From CANJQH01 sp031368515 (GTDB lineage Bacteria; Chloroflexota; Anaerolineae; J036; Brachytrichaceae), in the NCBI GenBank assembly GCA_031368515.1, contig JANMNW010000285.1, forward strand, positions 1 to 9,381: 9,381 nt of DNA, read 5' to 3'. Shown here in pieces: positions 6,648 through 9,381 of this stretch (the first letter of the stretch is position 1; each line of letters opens with the position of its first letter). The notes under the pieces were generated by a model that searched no databases, was not told the origin of the DNA, and saw only the letters and a program-made list of their open reading frames with translations. Both the position numbers and the translations under genes were made by a program.

Positions 6648-7474
6648 GCAACCGAGTCGATTTGCACGGCAAAGTGGCGGTGGTTACCGGCGGCGGGCGC
6701 GGGCTGGGGCAGGCGATGGCGCTGGCCCTGGCCGCGCATGGCTCAGCAGTGGCGGTCACCGCACGCAGCGCCGATCAGTTGCTCGCCACCGCCGAATTGA
6801 TCGCCGCGGCGGGCGGTGTTGCTCGGAGGTTTCCCGCCAATCTGACCGATGCTGGTGATGTGCAACGGCTCAAAGATACGGTCGAACGGGAGATGGGCGC
6901 GCCCGACATATTGGTGAACTGCGCCGGCGTGTTTGGACCGATTGCGTTGGTTCAGGACTGTGACCCCGCCGAATGGGTGGACACGCTCATGATCAACACT
7001 GTGGCGCCCTATTTCACCACGCATGCGTTTCTAGGCGCCATGCTGGCGCGCGGCTGGGGGCGCATCGTCAACGTCAGCTCGGCCGCGTCGCTGCATCCTC
7101 CGGGCGGTTACAACACCGCCTATGCCACCAGCAAAGCCGCGCTGAATCATTTCACGCGCGGGCTGGCGGCTGAGCTGGATGGCAGCGGCGTAACGGCCAA
7201 TGTGATTCATCCCGGCGATGTCAAAACCGAGATGTGGGCAGATATTCGCGACAAAGCCGGTCGGATGACAGCCGGCGCCGATGGCTATCGAAATTGGGTC
7301 AAGTGGGTGGACGAGACCGGCGGCGACCCGCCGCACAAGGCGGCCGAACTGGTGCTCAACCTTGTCAGCGACGCCTCCGCAAGTGTGAATGGCAAGTTTC
7401 TATGGATCGCGGACAGCCTGCAGAAGCCGATTCCAAGCTGGGGCGACGAGAGCGGCCCGTTGCCCTGGAATTGA
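6644..7474 (+). CDS. Short-chain dehydrogenase/reductase (SDR), last gene of the operon
   Basis: A 276-aa classical SDR. I start it at the GTG at 6644, which overlaps the RhaM stop (GTGA) and has GGAG at 6629-6632. A longer in-frame ATG at 6521 would lie deep inside rhaM and add 41 non-homologous residues. The cofactor motif is TGGGRGLG (15-22). The TAR sequence after the second strand (39-41) puts Arg where NADP(H)-preferring SDRs often have a basic residue, in contrast to Asp36 in the first SDR of this operon. NCAG is at 92-95, and the active site is Ser146, Tyr160 and Lys164 (YATSK). The C-terminal part (about 195-276) departs from the usual FabG ending: no final VDGG segment, but NGKFLWIADSLQKP and a Trp/Pro-rich tail ending PLPWN. 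It is likely a sugar or sugar-acid dehydrogenase; substrate unknown. Confidence 0.92.
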   Translation: MSNRVDLHGKVAVVTGGGRGLGQAMALALAAHGSAVAVTARSADQLLATAELIAAAGGVARRFPANLTDAGDVQRLKDTVEREMGAPDILVNCAGVFGPIALVQDCDPAEWVDTLMINTVAPYFTTHAFLGAMLARGWGRIVNVSSAASLHPPGGYNTAYATSKAALNHFTRGLAAELDGSGVTANVIHPGDVKTEMWADIRDKAGRMTAGADGYRNWVKWVDETGGDPPHKAAELVLNLVSDASASVNGKFLWIADSLQKPIPSWGDESGPLPWN

Positions 7475-7482
7475 TCGGGATG

Positions 7483-8328
7483 TCAGCGAGCGACTTCAAA
7501 CGATTTGACAATCAGATCGCGCATCAGGATCGTCTCGGAAACGTTGTCGACTTCGTTGCAATGCTCCCAGTCCTGCCACACGTATTCCACACCCACGTAA
7601 CCGGAATAGTTGGCCGCCTTCATGGCGCGCAGCACGCGCGGATAGTCGATCGTGTTTTCCTTGACCGGCGCCTGCAGCCTCGTCTTGCGCGCGCCACGCG
7701 CGTGAAAATGCGATGCGTGCTTGACCAGCGGTTCCACTTCGTCGTCCGCGATGCCCTGATAGGTGAAGTGGGTGTAGTCGAGCGTAAACGTCAGGCCCGG
7801 CGCCCCTTGCGCCAGCCGCAGCGCTTGCTGCGGGGTGGGCGCCACAGAACCCAAGTGCGGCTCGATGGAATAGACGATCCCGACCCGTTGCGCCTGCTCC
7901 ACGCGCCAGGCCAGCTCTTCGGCGCAGCGCTTGAGTGAGGTGTCGTGCGGCTCGCCGTCCCAGTCCAAGCCGGGCAGGCCGGTCATGTGCGGCGCGTTGC
8001 AGCGCAAGGAGAATTCCAGCATGCGCAGAAACAAATCGCGGCTTTTGGCGCGCTCGGCGTCGTCCGGATGATTGGCCGCCAGCGTCTGAAAATTGACAGC
8101 CTGAAAGAAAATGTCGGCAAAGACCAGCCCGCAGTCGGCGACTTTTTGCGACAGCTCACGCGCGGCTGCGGGCAAACGCGGGATAACGTGCGCGGGGTGC
8201 AGATGCGAGCGCTGCTCAAACAGGCCCACGTCCACCGCGCCAAAGCCGAGCAGCGAAATCAGTTTGAACGCCTGCTCGTGCCCAAGCAGCGGAAAGGTGA
8301 AATCGGCGCAAGCCAGTCGAAGTTGCAT
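7483..8328 (-). CDS. Sugar phosphate isomerase/epimerase-like TIM-barrel protein (AP endonuclease 2 / xylose isomerase-like fold)
   Basis: A 281-aa soluble protein with the xylose-isomerase-like TIM-barrel pattern. The metal-site residues are recognisable along the chain: Glu155 (YSIEPHLG), Asp184 and His187 (LDYTHF), His209 (HFHARGARK) and Glu248 (VGVEYVW). This is the usual order for sugar isomerases, epimerases and inosose-type dehydratases in this fold. It begins MQLRLACADFTFPLLG at the ATG at 8328; the Shine-Dalgarno is weak. The gene faces the sugar-acid operon tail to tail, with 8 bp between stop codons, and lies 63 bp downstream of the glycosyltransferase on the same strand. By context it probably acts on the same sugar or an intermediate (isomerase or 3-epimerase chemistry), but the family is too broad to name a reaction. 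Confidence 0.88.
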   Translation of the reverse strand: MQLRLACADFTFPLLGHEQAFKLISLLGFGAVDVGLFEQRSHLHPAHVIPRLPAAARELSQKVADCGLVFADIFFQAVNFQTLAANHPDDAERAKSRDLFLRMLEFSLRCNAPHMTGLPGLDWDGEPHDTSLKRCAEELAWRVEQAQRVGIVYSIEPHLGSVAPTPQQALRLAQGAPGLTFTLDYTHFTYQGIADDEVEPLVKHASHFHARGARKTRLQAPVKENTIDYPRVLRAMKAANYSGYVGVEYVWQDWEHCNEVDNVSETILMRDLIVKSFEVAR

Positions 8329-8391
8329 GGTGCAAGTTTGCTAGGCTTCGGCGGTTTTTGCAACTAAGCAAAACGTGGTCGCCGGGCTTCA

Positions 8392-9381
8392 TCAGGAGTT
8401 GAAAAACCTCAGCTGCCGCCAGATTCCGACTGTCGCTTCTGCAACGTGGCGCATGGTGTAGTTGGCCAGCACGCGCGCGCGTCCGGCGGCGCGCAGCCGC
8501 GCGCGCAACCCTGCATCCGCTTGCAGCCGCCGCAGCCCGACCGCCAGCGCGCGCGCATCGCCTTCGGGGAAGACAAGCCCGGCGTCGCCGATCACATTAG
8601 GGATCTCGCCGCTGTCCGATCCAAGCACAGGCACCCCGCAGGCCATGGCCTCGATCAACACGCGCCCGAACTGTTCTTTCCAATTGGGCTGCGTGCGCGA
8701 CGGCAGCACGAGCGCGTCCAGGCCGCCATAAAACGACGGCATCTGTGTGGAGGGCAGGCCGTAGACAAACTGTGCCCGCTCGCCCAAACCCAGCGATTGC
8801 GCCAACGCTATGAGAGCGGCGCGTTCCGGCCCGTCGCCCAATATGCGCAGCCGCAGTTCCGGTGCGTCTGCCGCGGCGCGCAGCAGCACATCGACGCCTT
8901 TCTCCGGCACCAGACGTCCGGCATAGCCCGCCGTGAATGGCCCCTCGTCGGGCGGCAAGGTGGCGGGCGCAAATGCGATTTCGTCGACGCCAAATTGCGG
9001 CAGCACATGCAACGTCTTGCCATAGCCTTTGGCGCGCCACACCGCGCCGGCGGCTTCGCTGCCGGCGATCGCCGCATCCACGCCGCCCAACACGGCACGC
9101 TCCATCCACGCAAACGGCGGCGGATAGCGGCGCATCAGATTTTGCCAGGAGAAAAACAGCACGCGGGCATGTGGCGCAACGCGCCGGGCTGCACGCAAGG
9201 CCAGGTAGGTGGCCAGGTTGTAGGGCTCTTCGTCTATATGCACCACATCCGGCGCGGCGCGGCGCAGCTCGGCCTCCAGGGTCGGATAGTGGTGCAGGTG
9301 AAAGTTGCCGTCCAAGCGAATGGGGAGCGCGCGCAGCGAGTAGCCCGCCGTGCGCGCGCGCTCGAGCTTCTGGCCCGCCCA
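8392..9381 (-). CDS. Glycosyltransferase family 4 (GT-B fold), N terminus beyond window
   Basis: The frame is open to the right edge (329 codons visible), so the gene is partial at its 5' end; a TTG near 9315 is not the true start because coding sequence WAGQKLERARTAGYSLRALP precedes it. The N-terminal GT-B domain shows DVVHIDEEPYNLATYLAL and FFSWQN. The C-terminal domain begins TAGYAGRLVPEKGVDVLL, followed by RILGDGPER and VYGLP. The retaining GT4 signature EQFGRVLIEAMACGVPVLGS carries the E-x7-E pair (fragment residues 236 and 244), then SGEIPNVIGDAG, a nucleotide-sugar binding region. It probably transfers a sugar from a nucleotide donor to a polysaccharide or lipid glycan at the cytoplasmic face of the membrane; donor and acceptor are unknown. 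The relation to the neighbouring sugar-catabolic genes is unclear, and it may be the end of a separate glycan gene cluster to the right. Confidence 0.92.
   Translation of the reverse strand, partial: WAGQKLERARTAGYSLRALPIRLDGNFHLHHYPTLEAELRRAAPDVVHIDEEPYNLATYLALRAARRVAPHARVLFFSWQNLMRRYPPPFAWMERAVLGGVDAAIAGSEAAGAVWRAKGYGKTLHVLPQFGVDEIAFAPATLPPDEGPFTAGYAGRLVPEKGVDVLLRAAADAPELRLRILGDGPERAALIALAQSLGLGERAQFVYGLPSTQMPSFYGGLDALVLPSRTQPNWKEQFGRVLIEAMACGVPVLGSDSGEIPNVIGDAGLVFPEGDARALAVGLRRLQADAGLRARLRAAGRARVLANYTMRHVAEATVGIWRQLRFFNS

Noticed and set aside
9347..9361. Alternating GC run (possible Z-DNA or recombination site)
   Set aside because: The run is short and lies inside glycosyltransferase coding sequence rich in Ala/Arg codons, so codon composition explains it.

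Overview
The window is a GC-rich bacterial chromosomal segment (roughly 60% GC by eye) with tightly packed genes. The gene mix (a mannose-family PTS next to non-phosphorylative sugar-acid genes, a xylose-isomerase-like TIM barrel and a GT4 glycosyltransferase) and the coding style would fit a Chloroflexota/Anaerolineae-type genome. That placement is a low-confidence impression; no phylogenetic marker is present.

Left arm, minus strand (read from 3247 down to 1): a promoter, a tRNA-Val(CAC) gene and its terminator hairpin. These are followed at once by a mannose-family PTS EIIB gene, a fused EIIC-EIID gene (start overlapping by ATGA), a multi-pass membrane protein with faint CPBP-protease resemblance, and the N-terminal part of an alkaline-phosphatase/phosphodiesterase-superfamily enzyme that leaves the window. 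A heptanucleotide inverted-repeat block lies in frame exactly at the EIIC-EIID junction.

Middle, plus strand (3271-7474): a promoter back-to-back with the tRNA promoter drives a compact five-gene operon. It encodes an SDR dehydrogenase, an enolase-superfamily (mandelate racemase type) sugar-acid dehydratase, a Gfo/Idh/MocA oxidoreductase, an L-rhamnose mutarotase (RhaM) family protein and a second SDR. Gaps are 27 bp or less and two junctions overlap. The set reads as an oxidative, non-phosphorylated route for a 6-deoxyhexose or related sugar: mutarotation, C1 oxidation, dehydration of the aldonate, further oxidation. No lactonase, aldolase/hydrolase, regulator or dedicated transporter is seen here, so the substrate is open.

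Right arm, minus strand (9381 down to 7483): a GT4 glycosyltransferase truncated at its N terminus by the window edge, then a sugar phosphate isomerase/epimerase-like TIM-barrel protein. The latter converges on the operon with only 8 bp between the stop codons and is probably part of the same sugar metabolism.

There is no gene-free stretch over 300 bases; the longest (3175-3325) holds the divergent promoters and a leader dyad. I see no strong evidence of a wholly new system. The most unusual items are the heptamer repeat joining EIIC to EIID, the tRNA/terminator/PTS arrangement, and the uncommon composition of the sugar-acid operon.
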